Both the position numbers and the translations under genes were made by a program. A stretch of 45,978 nt of DNA. Origin: UBA1731 sp964567665. GTDB taxonomy: Bacteria > Verrucomicrobiota > Kiritimatiellia > RFP12 > UBA1067. How positions within the stretch are numbered: position 1 is the stretch's first letter; each line of letters starts with the position of its first letter. The stretch spans positions 1-45,978 of the forward strand of contig CAZMNN010000021.1 in assembly GCA_964567665.1 (NCBI GenBank), in the 5' to 3' direction. The notes beneath the pieces were generated by a model. It did not search any database. It was not told the origin of the DNA and worked only from the letters and a program-made list of their open reading frames with translations. This document shows positions 1 to 7,341 of this stretch, piece by piece.

Positions 1-140
1 GTGGTGGAAAAAGGTTCTTTGCAGCCAGGAGCATGGGTACAATCGAAACTGATTTCAAACAAGGATGTCAAAGTCCTTCTCTGCGCGATTCGTCTTGGTG
101 ACATTGCGTGAATGGGAAGCGTAGTGAAGTCCATGAACCA

Positions 141-182
141 GCCCAGCACCGCCGCATTTATATAAATGCGGCGGTGCTGGGC
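141..182. repeat. perfect 42-bp palindrome
   Basis: Two 21-nt arms, starting GCCCAGCACC and meeting at an ATTTATATAAAT centre, are exact reverse complements with no spacer. As RNA this would form a very strong hairpin, but no T-run follows on either strand, so a classical intrinsic terminator is unlikely. It could be a cruciform-forming site, a dimeric protein-binding site or a small mobile palindrome. Confidence 0.9.
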
Positions 183-335
183 GGGCTGCGTCTTGATTGC
201 TGCAAGGTGGACTTTCCGGAGATGAAGTCGGGAAGGTTGCGGTGGATGGTGCCATTCCGTCAGACTGACAAAGCCTTTTGCGGATGCCGTGGGCTTTTCG
301 TTGTTGTCGGCAGCAGATGGGCGGATTGGCGATTC

Positions 336-344
336 TGCTATAAT
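336..344 (+). promoter_or_regulatory. extended -10 promoter of the cupin gene
   Basis: TGC followed by TATAAT (339-344), with no recognisable -35 hexamer 17 bp upstream. The start codon is 50 nt downstream and has its own Shine-Dalgarno, so this transcript has an ordinary leader. Confidence 0.6.
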
Positions 345-394
345 GCGCACATGGTTTTTATGTGTGCTAATCAAGAAAACAAGGATAGGCAGCA

Positions 395-775
395 ATGAAC
401 GGAGTCGACATTCTTGAACATGATGGGCTGGGGTATCGCAGGCTCGTGAACACCTCCAAGTGGACGCTGGCGTCGCTCAACTACGCGCCGCACTTCGATG
501 CGCAGAACATTATCGAGCTGGAGCGGCACAATCTGACGGATGAGACGTTCGTTCTTTTGTCCGGCACGGCGACGCTCCTCGTCGGCGAAAAGGCCGTGCG
601 CACCCCGATGGAACCTCTCAAGTACTACAACATCCACGCCGGACAATGGCATCATATCGTCGTCTCGAAAGATGCGCGTGTCCTCATCGCCGAGAACTCG
701 GATACTTCGAGAGACAACACCGACTACCTTGAACTCGCTTCGGGCCGCATCTTCCGGAAGCCTCCGATACGGTAG
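395..775 (+). CDS. cupin-fold protein of unknown function
   Basis: A 126-residue protein that looks like a single small cupin barrel. Residues from about 45 onward (ETFVLLSGTATLLVGE) fit the first cupin motif region, and PLKYYNIHAGQWHHIVVS near residues 73-90 fits the second, with paired histidines (WHH) that could bind metal. It has no signal peptide or membrane segment, so it should be cytosolic. The ATG at 395 follows an AAGGATAGG Shine-Dalgarno at about 381-389. It stands alone, with a palindrome upstream and a MITE-like element downstream. Small cupins of this kind include sugar isomerases, ureidoglycolate lyase-like enzymes and sensors; the sequence does not tell me which. Confidence 0.6.
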   Translation: MNGVDILEHDGLGYRRLVNTSKWTLASLNYAPHFDAQNIIELERHNLTDETFVLLSGTATLLVGEKAVRTPMEPLKYYNIHAGQWHHIVVSKDARVLIAENSDTSRDNTDYLELASGRIFRKPPIR

Positions 776-834
776 AGTAGGAAGTCCAGCCGGAAGCACA
801 TTATGTGTCTCGGAGCCGCTGCATCTCTGTGCCT

Positions 835-961
835 TTTTGCAAAATTTTGCAAGGGTCACTTGCCAAAGTAAATGCCAATAGTCACATCTGCCACCTTCGG
901 AACAAGTAGATGCGACTATAGTGGTCGCATCTACTTTAACATGTGACAAAATTTTGCAAAA
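835..961. repeat. MITE/BIME-like element with 15-bp terminal inverted repeats
   Basis: The ends TTTTGCAAAATTTTG (835-849) and CAAAATTTTGCAAAA (947-961) are perfect reverse complements. Inside them the two halves still pair: GTCAC with GTGA(C), AAAGTA with TACTTT, ATGC with GCAT, and 878-889 with 908-919 at 11 of 12 bases. The right half contains a perfect 13-bp hairpin, 904-916 with 924-936, around a 7-nt loop. The left end also holds a 16-bp palindrome at 837-852. The gap between the cupin gene and the next CDS is otherwise empty. Confidence 0.75.
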
Positions 962-990
962 TACGCCGTAGAAAAAAAAAATCCAACATA

Positions 991-999
991 TGCTATACT
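991..999 (+). promoter_or_regulatory. extended -10 promoter of the Tat-exported hydrolase gene
   Basis: TGC followed by TATACT (994-999), about 80 nt before the chosen start and immediately downstream of the inverted-repeat element. No clear -35 hexamer is visible. Confidence 0.45.
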
Positions 1000-1082
1000 A
1001 CTTGCCGTTCGTTCGGGAGGAAATGTGGATGCATTTCGCATTCCGGCAACGGCAAAACAAAAGCAAAGGAGATGCTGACATC

Positions 1083-1952
1083 ATGGACGCGACAAGGAGA
1101 GAGTTCATTGCAGGCGCGGCTGCGCTTGCGGCGGGGACGGCGGTCGGCGATGCGTCTGCGAAATGCGCAGACGGCATCCACATCAAATTTCTCGGGACGG
1201 GCGCTGCGGACTGGCACCCCAAACCAAATCCGAAGCCGGACGGAGAACTGCGCCGCCGCACAAGCGCACTGCTTGACGGACGCATCCTGATCGACTTTAC
1301 GCCACCATGCATGGATATGCTCGGCGACGCAAAGCCGGAGGTGATCTTCTACACCCATTCGCACAACGACCACTATGATGCGGCGGCAGCCACCAGAATC
1401 GGGGTGAAGAAGGCGTATATGCACGTCTCATGGGCGGACTTCGCCAAGAAGCAGTTCGCCGCCGAGGCCGCAAAGCAGGGACGTCCGCAGGTTGAAGTCG
1501 TTCCGGTGGAGTTCTTCAAGCCGGTTGTTTTCGACGGCTACGAGTTCACCCATCTTCCCGCCAACCACAGCTGTGACAGACCGGAGTGGGATCCCGGCGT
1601 ATGGACGGTGAAGAAGGGCGGGACGCATCTGCTGTATGCCACAGACACCGCCTACTTCAACGACAAGGCGTGGGTCTTCTACGTGATGAAACAGCCGCCG
1701 TTCACGGCCATAATCCATGAGGCGACAATGTTCAGGAAGGATACGCGCATAACGGGACATTCGTCGGTGGACATGGTGCAGTATTTCGTCAGCGCCGTCC
1801 TTTACCGCGAATTCTACAAGCCGCCAAAGGGGCAGAAGGTGTATCTCACCCATCTGTCGCGCAATTCGCACAAGTCGCAGAAGGAGCTTGACGCAACGCT
1901 TCCCGATCCGCTTGTCGCTGCGTACGACGGGCTGGAGATCACACTGTCGTAA
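1083..1952 (+). CDS. Tat-exported metallo-beta-lactamase-fold hydrolase
   Basis: A 289-residue protein with a twin-arginine signal at the N-terminus (RREFI at residues 5-9, then an Ala/Gly-rich hydrophobic stretch), so it should be exported folded. The mature part has the metal-binding motif THSHNDHYD, the HxHxDH signature of the metallo-beta-lactamase superfamily, and later histidines in NHSCD, IHEA and THLSRNSH. The family is mostly hydrolases; the substrate is unknown. I chose ATG 1083 because AAAGGAG lies just upstream and the Tat motif begins at residue 5; an in-frame upstream ATG at 990 overlaps the -10 box. TatA is encoded at 7029. The secreted repeat protein follows 46 nt downstream, so the two may be co-transcribed. 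Confidence 0.8.
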   Translation: MDATRREFIAGAAALAAGTAVGDASAKCADGIHIKFLGTGAADWHPKPNPKPDGELRRRTSALLDGRILIDFTPPCMDMLGDAKPEVIFYTHSHNDHYDAAAATRIGVKKAYMHVSWADFAKKQFAAEAAKQGRPQVEVVPVEFFKPVVFDGYEFTHLPANHSCDRPEWDPGVWTVKKGGTHLLYATDTAYFNDKAWVFYVMKQPPFTAIIHEATMFRKDTRITGHSSVDMVQYFVSAVLYREFYKPPKGQKVYLTHLSRNSHKSQKELDATLPDPLVAAYDGLEITLS

Positions 1953-1998
1953 AGTGTGCCGCCATAGCCGTGCAAACGGGACGAAAAAAGGAGCGACC

Positions 1999-4587
1999 AT
2001 GAAAATCATGCTGGCGTTTGGACTGGCGGCCGTGGCCTGTGCCGCGACTGCGGGAGACATCCTGATATCATCAGATGAAACGTATCTTGTCGATTCGTCC
2101 TCCGCCGATTTCGCGGCGCGCACGAATGAACTGAACACTGCGGATGCGGTGCGCCTCAAATCCGGCGGCACGATAGAGTTCAACCTTGCCGCCGGAGTGG
2201 AGGTCACAATCCGCATCCCGGTCGCCGGCAGAGTCGACAAGAAAAGCACCAACGCATCGCTTGTGAAGAAAGGTGCAGGGCGACTGAACCTGTATGCTCC
2301 GTTCACGGAAGACAAGGACTTCTACCTTGCCTACGACATTCAGGGCGGCAGCGTCTATCTTCCGCAAGACTATGCGGAAGATAGAACCTTGTCCATCCGT
2401 GACCTGACGCTGGCGGACGGAACGCTGTTCATGTCGCAGAACAGAGGAATTCTGAATGTCGGGGCAATCAACGGAACTGGAACGCTCAAGGTGCCATGCT
2501 GGTTGACGGTCACGGGGGTGGGGCGCATGGACGGAGTGTTCGACTGCGCCAAAGAGGTGACGGTGCGCGGGCGGCTGCATCTCACGAATCCGGGAAACAA
2601 CATCCCCCAAGGAATCAAGACGCTCCGCTTCTACGAGACGGACATCGGCGAGGTCGGGTTCGCATCTCCCGCCAGCCTCGGCGGTTCGAACGATCTGCGT
2701 ACGGACAAATGGGGCGGCGATTACGTGTACATCGGCTCAGACGGCGACCAGTTTACGCAGAGAATGGACGTCCGCAATCGGCAGAGGGACGACATCGCCA
2801 TTTCGCGAGGGTCGGTGCTGAATGCGGGTGCGCATGGCGGTGCGGAGTTTTCCGGTGGCGTCAGGTTTGCCTATGGCGGCGATGATTATCCGCAAGGAAC
2901 GCCTGGCGTATGGCCATTTTATCTCGATGGCTCCAACACCGTGGATGAAGCGGTGTTTTCAGGAAAGATAGAGGAAGCGTCCAGTGCCAACGACGGCGCG
3001 TACGTGTTCTATCTCGTCAAGAGAGGGAGCGGCATATGGCATCTGAAGCACAAAAGTTCAAGCACGTGGTCGGGCCCTCTCGCAGTTGAGGATGGTACGT
3101 TCCGGTTCAACTCGCTTGCCGAGGCGGGCGAGAACTGTGCGCTTGGGTTGGGCACGAACCTCTTCAAGCCGACATGGACGAACATTTACGAAGAATGCGG
3201 GTACGCCGTACTGCTCGGAGGAGTCGACTCCCTCGGAAATGCGACGGAGGGAACGCTCGAATATACGGGGACGGATGCCGCGTCCTGCACGAACAGGCGC
3301 ATTGCAGTGCGCACGAAGGGGCGGCTATCCACCAAATCCGGATCCGGCCCCGTTGACATAGCCGGCGTATCGGCGTTCGAGGATGGAGCGACGCTTGCCC
3401 TGGATGCGCCGGTCGGTGTTACGAACACGGTGCGCAACATATCGGATGGTGCGGACGGAAAGACTTTAAGCGTTGTCAAAGACGGTGCCGGGGACTGGTG
3501 TCTCAGAGGCGACGTCAACTTCAGCGGGACGCTTAAGGTTAACGAAGGTCGACTTTCCGTGTTCAACCCGAACGGCAGGAGATATGAATGGTATCGCTGG
3601 ACGATAAAGGAAAACGGGTACGCAAGCGACGCATATTCGTCTTACATGAACGCGGGCGGCGGATCGTGGACAACCAATTCGGTTGAGTGGCGCATCGTGC
3701 AGTTCATCGCCATGAACCTCTATGACGCAGATGGCCAATGCATACTGAAGACGTCAAACATGAGGCATCATGAGCCTACATCTGCGCCGTCGACACTTGC
3801 TCCCGGCGACATCGCATACGACATTTCACGCGGATCGCCAAAGTCGCCGCTGACGGGCAACCTGACGGTTGCGTTTGACGGTTTGCCCAGCACAACGTTT
3901 GGCGGCAACACAAAGGCGGCGAGCTGCCTGTTCAGCAAAGACGATCCGTCCACTTGGATATCGTATGTCTGGCCTATGCCTCCGGGTGCGGCGGAAGTTC
4001 GTTATTTCGATTTCTGCAATGCCAAGGCGCTCAACGACGGACAGGGGCTTGGAGGTCGCGGGGCGGCGAACTGGGTTCTTGAGGGCAGCGTGGACGGCGA
4101 CGAGTGGGAAACCGTTCTCAGCGATGCCAATTCGACGATATGGGACAGACCGTGGAACTGGCGCTCGGACGGTTCAGGATTCAATCAGGATGGCGACAAG
4201 TCTCTTGGAACCCGTGCCGGGCTGGCCATTGAAAGTGACGTGACCGGCCGGACAGCGGACATTTTGCCGAATGTCGGGGCTGTGTCCGTTGCGTACGGTG
4301 CGGAGCTGGCGGCAGACGGTGCGCTTACGATATCCAACCTGTGCATCTCGGCCGATGGCGTCGGAGCGTTCACCGGTGTGACGTTTGCCGAAGACGGATT
4401 GATCGACATCGGGGAGATGCCGTACGGAACGATGATTCCGGCGACACTTGGCGATGCGTTCGGGGCTGAGAGCATATCCGGGTGGACGGTAAGGAAAGAC
4501 GGCGACATCCGCGAACGCGCCAGGGTGAAGGTTGTCTCCGGCGGATTCCTGGCGTGTGCGCCCGGTTTTGTGCTGACCATCCGGTAG
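1999..4587 (+). CDS. large secreted protein with autotransporter-type beta-strand repeats and a discoidin-like segment
   Basis: An 862-residue protein. The signal peptide (MKIMLAFGLAAVACAATAG) suits Sec export. At least three segments match the autotransporter-associated strand-repeat pattern (a G-x-G-x-W-x-L core followed by a G-x-L-x-V step): KKGAGRLNLYAP, KRGSGIWHLKHKSS and KDGAGDWCLRGDVNFSGTL. Around residue 690 the stretch WVLEGSVDGDEWETVLSD resembles the core of an F5/8 type C (discoidin) sugar-binding domain. I see no C-terminal outer-membrane barrel, LPXTG or PEP-CTERM signal; the protein ends APGFVLTIR. The ATG at 1999 has AAAAAAGGAG upstream. It is probably a surface or periplasmic beta-helix protein binding glycans; the ligand and anchoring are unknown. 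Confidence 0.65.
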   Translation: MKIMLAFGLAAVACAATAGDILISSDETYLVDSSSADFAARTNELNTADAVRLKSGGTIEFNLAAGVEVTIRIPVAGRVDKKSTNASLVKKGAGRLNLYAPFTEDKDFYLAYDIQGGSVYLPQDYAEDRTLSIRDLTLADGTLFMSQNRGILNVGAINGTGTLKVPCWLTVTGVGRMDGVFDCAKEVTVRGRLHLTNPGNNIPQGIKTLRFYETDIGEVGFASPASLGGSNDLRTDKWGGDYVYIGSDGDQFTQRMDVRNRQRDDIAISRGSVLNAGAHGGAEFSGGVRFAYGGDDYPQGTPGVWPFYLDGSNTVDEAVFSGKIEEASSANDGAYVFYLVKRGSGIWHLKHKSSSTWSGPLAVEDGTFRFNSLAEAGENCALGLGTNLFKPTWTNIYEECGYAVLLGGVDSLGNATEGTLEYTGTDAASCTNRRIAVRTKGRLSTKSGSGPVDIAGVSAFEDGATLALDAPVGVTNTVRNISDGADGKTLSVVKDGAGDWCLRGDVNFSGTLKVNEGRLSVFNPNGRRYEWYRWTIKENGYASDAYSSYMNAGGGSWTTNSVEWRIVQFIAMNLYDADGQCILKTSNMRHHEPTSAPSTLAPGDIAYDISRGSPKSPLTGNLTVAFDGLPSTTFGGNTKAASCLFSKDDPSTWISYVWPMPPGAAEVRYFDFCNAKALNDGQGLGGRGAANWVLEGSVDGDEWETVLSDANSTIWDRPWNWRSDGSGFNQDGDKSLGTRAGLAIESDVTGRTADILPNVGAVSVAYGAELAADGALTISNLCISADGVGAFTGVTFAEDGLIDIGEMPYGTMIPATLGDAFGAESISGWTVRKDGDIRERARVKVVSGGFLACAPGFVLTIR

Positions 4588-4614
4588 GCGGCAGGCATTG
4601 GTGGCGTTGTTTTA

Positions 4615-4623
4615 TGGTATAAT
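4615..4623 (+). promoter_or_regulatory. extended -10 of htpG, near-leaderless
   Basis: TGG followed by TATAAT (4618-4623). The htpG start codon is at 4635, 11 nt after the hexamer, and there is no Shine-Dalgarno in between. With a start site 6-8 nt downstream of the -10, only a few nucleotides of leader remain. Confidence 0.65.
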
Positions 4624-4634
4624 CATACGTCACT

Positions 4635-6521
4635 ATGAAAACGGAAACGAAACAGTTCAAGGCTGAGATCGGGCGTATGCTCGATCTCGTCGTCAATTCG
4701 CTCTATTCCAAGAAGGAAATATTTCTCAGGGAACTCCTCTCCAACGCATCGGACGCGATAGACCGCGCAAAATATCTTGGTCTTGTGGACAAGGAACTTC
4801 TCGCCGATGCACCGGAATGGAAGATCACGGTAAGCGCAGACAGGGAGAAGAAACTCCTTTCGATCTCCGACAACGGCTACGGCATGGATGCCGAAGACCT
4901 CGAAAACAATCTCGGCACGATCGCGTCTTCCGGCACGAAGAAGTTCATGGAGGCGGCCGCAGCGAAGGACGGCAGCGGGCTTCCGGAGCTGATCGGCAAG
5001 TTCGGCGTTGGATTCTATGCGGCGTTCATGGTGGCCGACAAGGTCACGGTCGTTTCGAAGAAGCGCGGCGAAGACGCGGCGTTCTCGTGGGAGTCGGACG
5101 GAATCGGCTCATACACGGTCTCCGACGCAACCCGCGACGGTTTCGGAACCACGATCACGCTGCATCTCCGTGACGGGCAGGACGAATATCTCAACGAATG
5201 GCGCATACGCGATCTGGTCAAGAGCTATTCCGATTTCATCGCCTACCCGATCTTCTTCGAGGAGATTGGCGTAAAGGACGAAAAGAAGGACGGCGAAGAC
5301 GGAAAGAAGTCCGAAGAGCCGCCGAAGCCCCTCAACACGATGGTCGCATTGTGGAAGCGTCCCAAAAAGGACGTGAAGAAGGAGGAGTACGACGAGTTCT
5401 ACAAGCATCTCTCGCACGACTTTGACGAGCCGTTGGAGACGATTCCGTTCTCAGGTGAGGGGCAGGTCGAGTTCAAGGCTCTGCTTTTCATCCCCAAGTC
5501 CGCCGGAATGGAGATGTACATGCCGCAGACGAAGCGCGGTCTGTCGCTCTACGTCCGCAACGTGTTCATCGGCAACGATTTCGATCTGCTGCTTCCGGAC
5601 TATCTGCGGTTCGTGAAGGGCGTTGTAGACTCCGCCGACCTGCCGCTCAACGTCTCACGCGAGATTCTGCAGGACGATCAGGTGATATCGAAGATAAAGA
5701 GCGCAGTCACGTCCAAGATCCTCTCCACGCTTGAGGAGATGAAGGGCAAGGAGACGTACGACACCTTCTACAAGGCGTTCGGACGCATCCTGAAGGAAGG
5801 GCTGCACACCGACTACGCGAACGCCGACCGCATCAAGAAGCTGCTCAAGTATCCGAGTGCGCAGTCCGCCGCCGGGAAAACAATCTTCCTTGAGGACTAC
5901 GTGAAGAAGATGCCGCAGGATCAGAAGGACATCTACTACATCTGTGCGGAGAAGGAGGAGGAGGCCCGCCGGGCGCCGCAGCTTGAGCAGGCCGAGAAGC
6001 ATGGACTTGACGTGCTGTTCTTCGTGGATCCCGTCGATGAATGGCTTGTGGACTCTTTCCGCGAGTTCGAGGGGAAGAAGCTGGTAGACATCGCCCGCGG
6101 CGACGTCCAGTTCGGCAGCGAGACCGAGCAGAAGGCCGAGAAGGAGGCGAACGAAAAGGCCGCCGCCGACCTCAAGCCGTTCCTCGACAAGATGAAGGAT
6201 CAGCTCAAGGAACACGTCTCGGACGTGCGCGTCTCGACGCGCCTGACGGAAAGTCCGTGCTGTCTCGTCGCATCGGAGAATGCGCTGTCGTCTGCGATGA
6301 TCCGCATGATGAGGGCGATGAAGCAGGATGTTCCGGAGGAGAAGCGCATACTTGAGGTGAACGCGACGCATCCGCTCGTTGAGAAGGCGAAGGGACTTGA
6401 CGGAGAGGCGTTTGCCGACGCCGTGGAGCTTCTTTTCGACCAGGCGCTTGTTGCGGAGGGCAGCCCGGTGCCGAATCCGTCGCGCTTCGCGAAACTCATC
6501 ACTGCGCTGATGATGAAGTGA
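4635..6521 (+). CDS. htpG: molecular chaperone HtpG (Hsp90 family)
   Basis: A 628-residue cytosolic Hsp90, the normal length for HtpG. The N-terminal ATPase domain shows the GHKL motifs: SNASDAIDRAKYL (about residues 34-46), DNGYGMDAEDLENNLGTIA and IGKFGVGFYAAFMVADK. The middle domain has PLNVSREILQDD with its catalytic-loop arginine, and the C-terminal dimerisation domain follows. It is an ATP-driven foldase/holdase for client proteins. A charged linker (about residues 215-230, rich in Lys/Glu/Asp) is typical of the family. The gene is monocistronic and expressed from its own extended -10 promoter with virtually no leader. hisI begins 45 nt downstream from its own -10 box. Confidence 0.97.
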   Translation: MKTETKQFKAEIGRMLDLVVNSLYSKKEIFLRELLSNASDAIDRAKYLGLVDKELLADAPEWKITVSADREKKLLSISDNGYGMDAEDLENNLGTIASSGTKKFMEAAAAKDGSGLPELIGKFGVGFYAAFMVADKVTVVSKKRGEDAAFSWESDGIGSYTVSDATRDGFGTTITLHLRDGQDEYLNEWRIRDLVKSYSDFIAYPIFFEEIGVKDEKKDGEDGKKSEEPPKPLNTMVALWKRPKKDVKKEEYDEFYKHLSHDFDEPLETIPFSGEGQVEFKALLFIPKSAGMEMYMPQTKRGLSLYVRNVFIGNDFDLLLPDYLRFVKGVVDSADLPLNVSREILQDDQVISKIKSAVTSKILSTLEEMKGKETYDTFYKAFGRILKEGLHTDYANADRIKKLLKYPSAQSAAGKTIFLEDYVKKMPQDQKDIYYICAEKEEEARRAPQLEQAEKHGLDVLFFVDPVDEWLVDSFREFEGKKLVDIARGDVQFGSETEQKAEKEANEKAAADLKPFLDKMKDQLKEHVSDVRVSTRLTESPCCLVASENALSSAMIRMMRAMKQDVPEEKRILEVNATHPLVEKAKGLDGEAFADAVELLFDQALVAEGSPVPNPSRFAKLITALMMK

Positions 6522-6546
6522 CGGCGAACTGTGATGCGGCAAACTG

Positions 6547-6555
6547 TGGTATAAT
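6547..6555 (+). promoter_or_regulatory. extended -10 of hisI-tatA
   Basis: TGG followed by TATAAT (6550-6555), 11 nt before the hisI start. AGGAG (6556-6560) follows the hexamer directly. A typical start point would fall after or within it, so that Shine-Dalgarno may not be transcribed. Confidence 0.6.
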
Positions 6556-6566
6556 AGGAGACACTT

Positions 6567-7013
6567 ATGGGACAACTTGAAGAATCGCTTGAGCTGACGC
6601 TCGATTTCACGAAACTCGAAAAGGTCGGAAAGCAGGTCGCCGACACACGCGCCGCAGGTACTGCGCAGTGCGATCCCGGCGTGATACCGGTCGCCGTGCA
6701 GAATGCGGACACGAAGGAGGTCATCCTTGTGGCGTACACGAACGAGTACGCCATGAAGGAATCGTTCGCGAAGCGCAAGCTCATCCTGTGGTCGACAAGC
6801 CGCAACAAGCTCTGGTTCAAGGGCGAGACAAGCGGCGAGACGTTCGATCTTCTCGAAGCGTACGTGAACTGCGAGCAGAACTCGCTGCTCTATGTGGTGC
6901 GTCCCTGCCGTGGCGGCATCTGCCACACGAAGAACGCCGCCGGCGAGCCGCGCAACTGCTACTACCGCCGGATCGACTTCGATACGCTTGCTCTCACCAA
7001 CATCAACAAGTAA
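6567..7013 (+). CDS. hisI: phosphoribosyl-AMP cyclohydrolase (HisI), variant metal site
   Basis: A 148-residue cytosolic enzyme of histidine biosynthesis that opens the purine ring of phosphoribosyl-AMP. Recognisable family motifs are WSTSRNKLWFKGETSG (residues 75-90), the GGICHT motif (116-121) and NCYYR (130-134). The segment that in classical HisI reads D-C-D-x-D and binds Mg is here N101-C102-E103-Q104-N105, so the acidic triad is largely replaced while the cysteines remain. This looks like a divergent HisI subgroup rather than a decayed gene, since the rest is well kept. No other his gene is in the window. tatA follows after 15 nt, so the two form an operon of unrelated functions. Confidence 0.87.
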   Translation: MGQLEESLELTLDFTKLEKVGKQVADTRAAGTAQCDPGVIPVAVQNADTKEVILVAYTNEYAMKESFAKRKLILWSTSRNKLWFKGETSGETFDLLEAYVNCEQNSLLYVVRPCRGGICHTKNAAGEPRNCYYRRIDFDTLALTNINK

Positions 7014-7028
7014 AAAGGAGACACAATA

Positions 7029-7250
7029 ATGAGTTGGGGTCCATGGCAGATTCTTTTGCTTCTTGCAATCATCCTTCTTCTTTTCGGAGGCAAGAAGCTT
7101 CCTGAGCTTGCCCATTCTCTCGGCAAGTCTCTTGGTGAATTCAAGAAGGGCAAGGAAGAGGGAGACAAGGTGGACGAAAAGCCGGCGGCTTCGGAAACGA
7201 AGCAGATTTCCGCCGAGTCCAAGCCGGTCGCGCCCGAAGTGGTGAGCTGA
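7029..7250 (+). CDS. tatA: Sec-independent translocase subunit TatA/E
   Basis: A 73-residue membrane protein with the standard TatA plan: a short N-terminal transmembrane helix (WQILLLLAIILLLFGGKKLP), the FGGKKLPEL hinge, an amphipathic helix (LAHSLGKSLGEFKKGKEEG) and an unstructured acidic tail. TatA oligomers form the passage for folded proteins recruited by TatBC. A strong AAAAAGGAG lies 8 nt before the ATG. It is the second gene of the hisI-tatA operon. The hydrolase at 1083 carries a twin-arginine signal and is a likely client. No tatB or tatC is present here. Confidence 0.93.
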   Translation: MSWGPWQILLLLAIILLLFGGKKLPELAHSLGKSLGEFKKGKEEGDKVDEKPAASETKQISAESKPVAPEVVS

Positions 7251-7341
7251 GCGCCCGCGTCCTGAATTTCGCTGTAGGCAATGCTGCGAATGCCCGTACG
7301 GCTTTCGCATATGCGTATTCGTGTGCGCAGAAAAGGTGTTT

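Larger units (their letters stand above)
1..394. other. non-coding stretch before the cupin gene
   Basis: I see no convincing gene here. The short open frames on both strands run straight through the 42-bp palindrome at 141-182 and resemble no family I know. The stretch holds that palindrome, the extended -10 promoter at 336-344 and the leader of the cupin gene. The start of the window shows no recognisable end of an upstream gene. Confidence 0.5.

Noticed and set aside
108..398. A 96-codon open frame before the cupin gene
   Set aside because: It reads straight through the 42-bp palindrome, has no Shine-Dalgarno and overlaps the cupin start.
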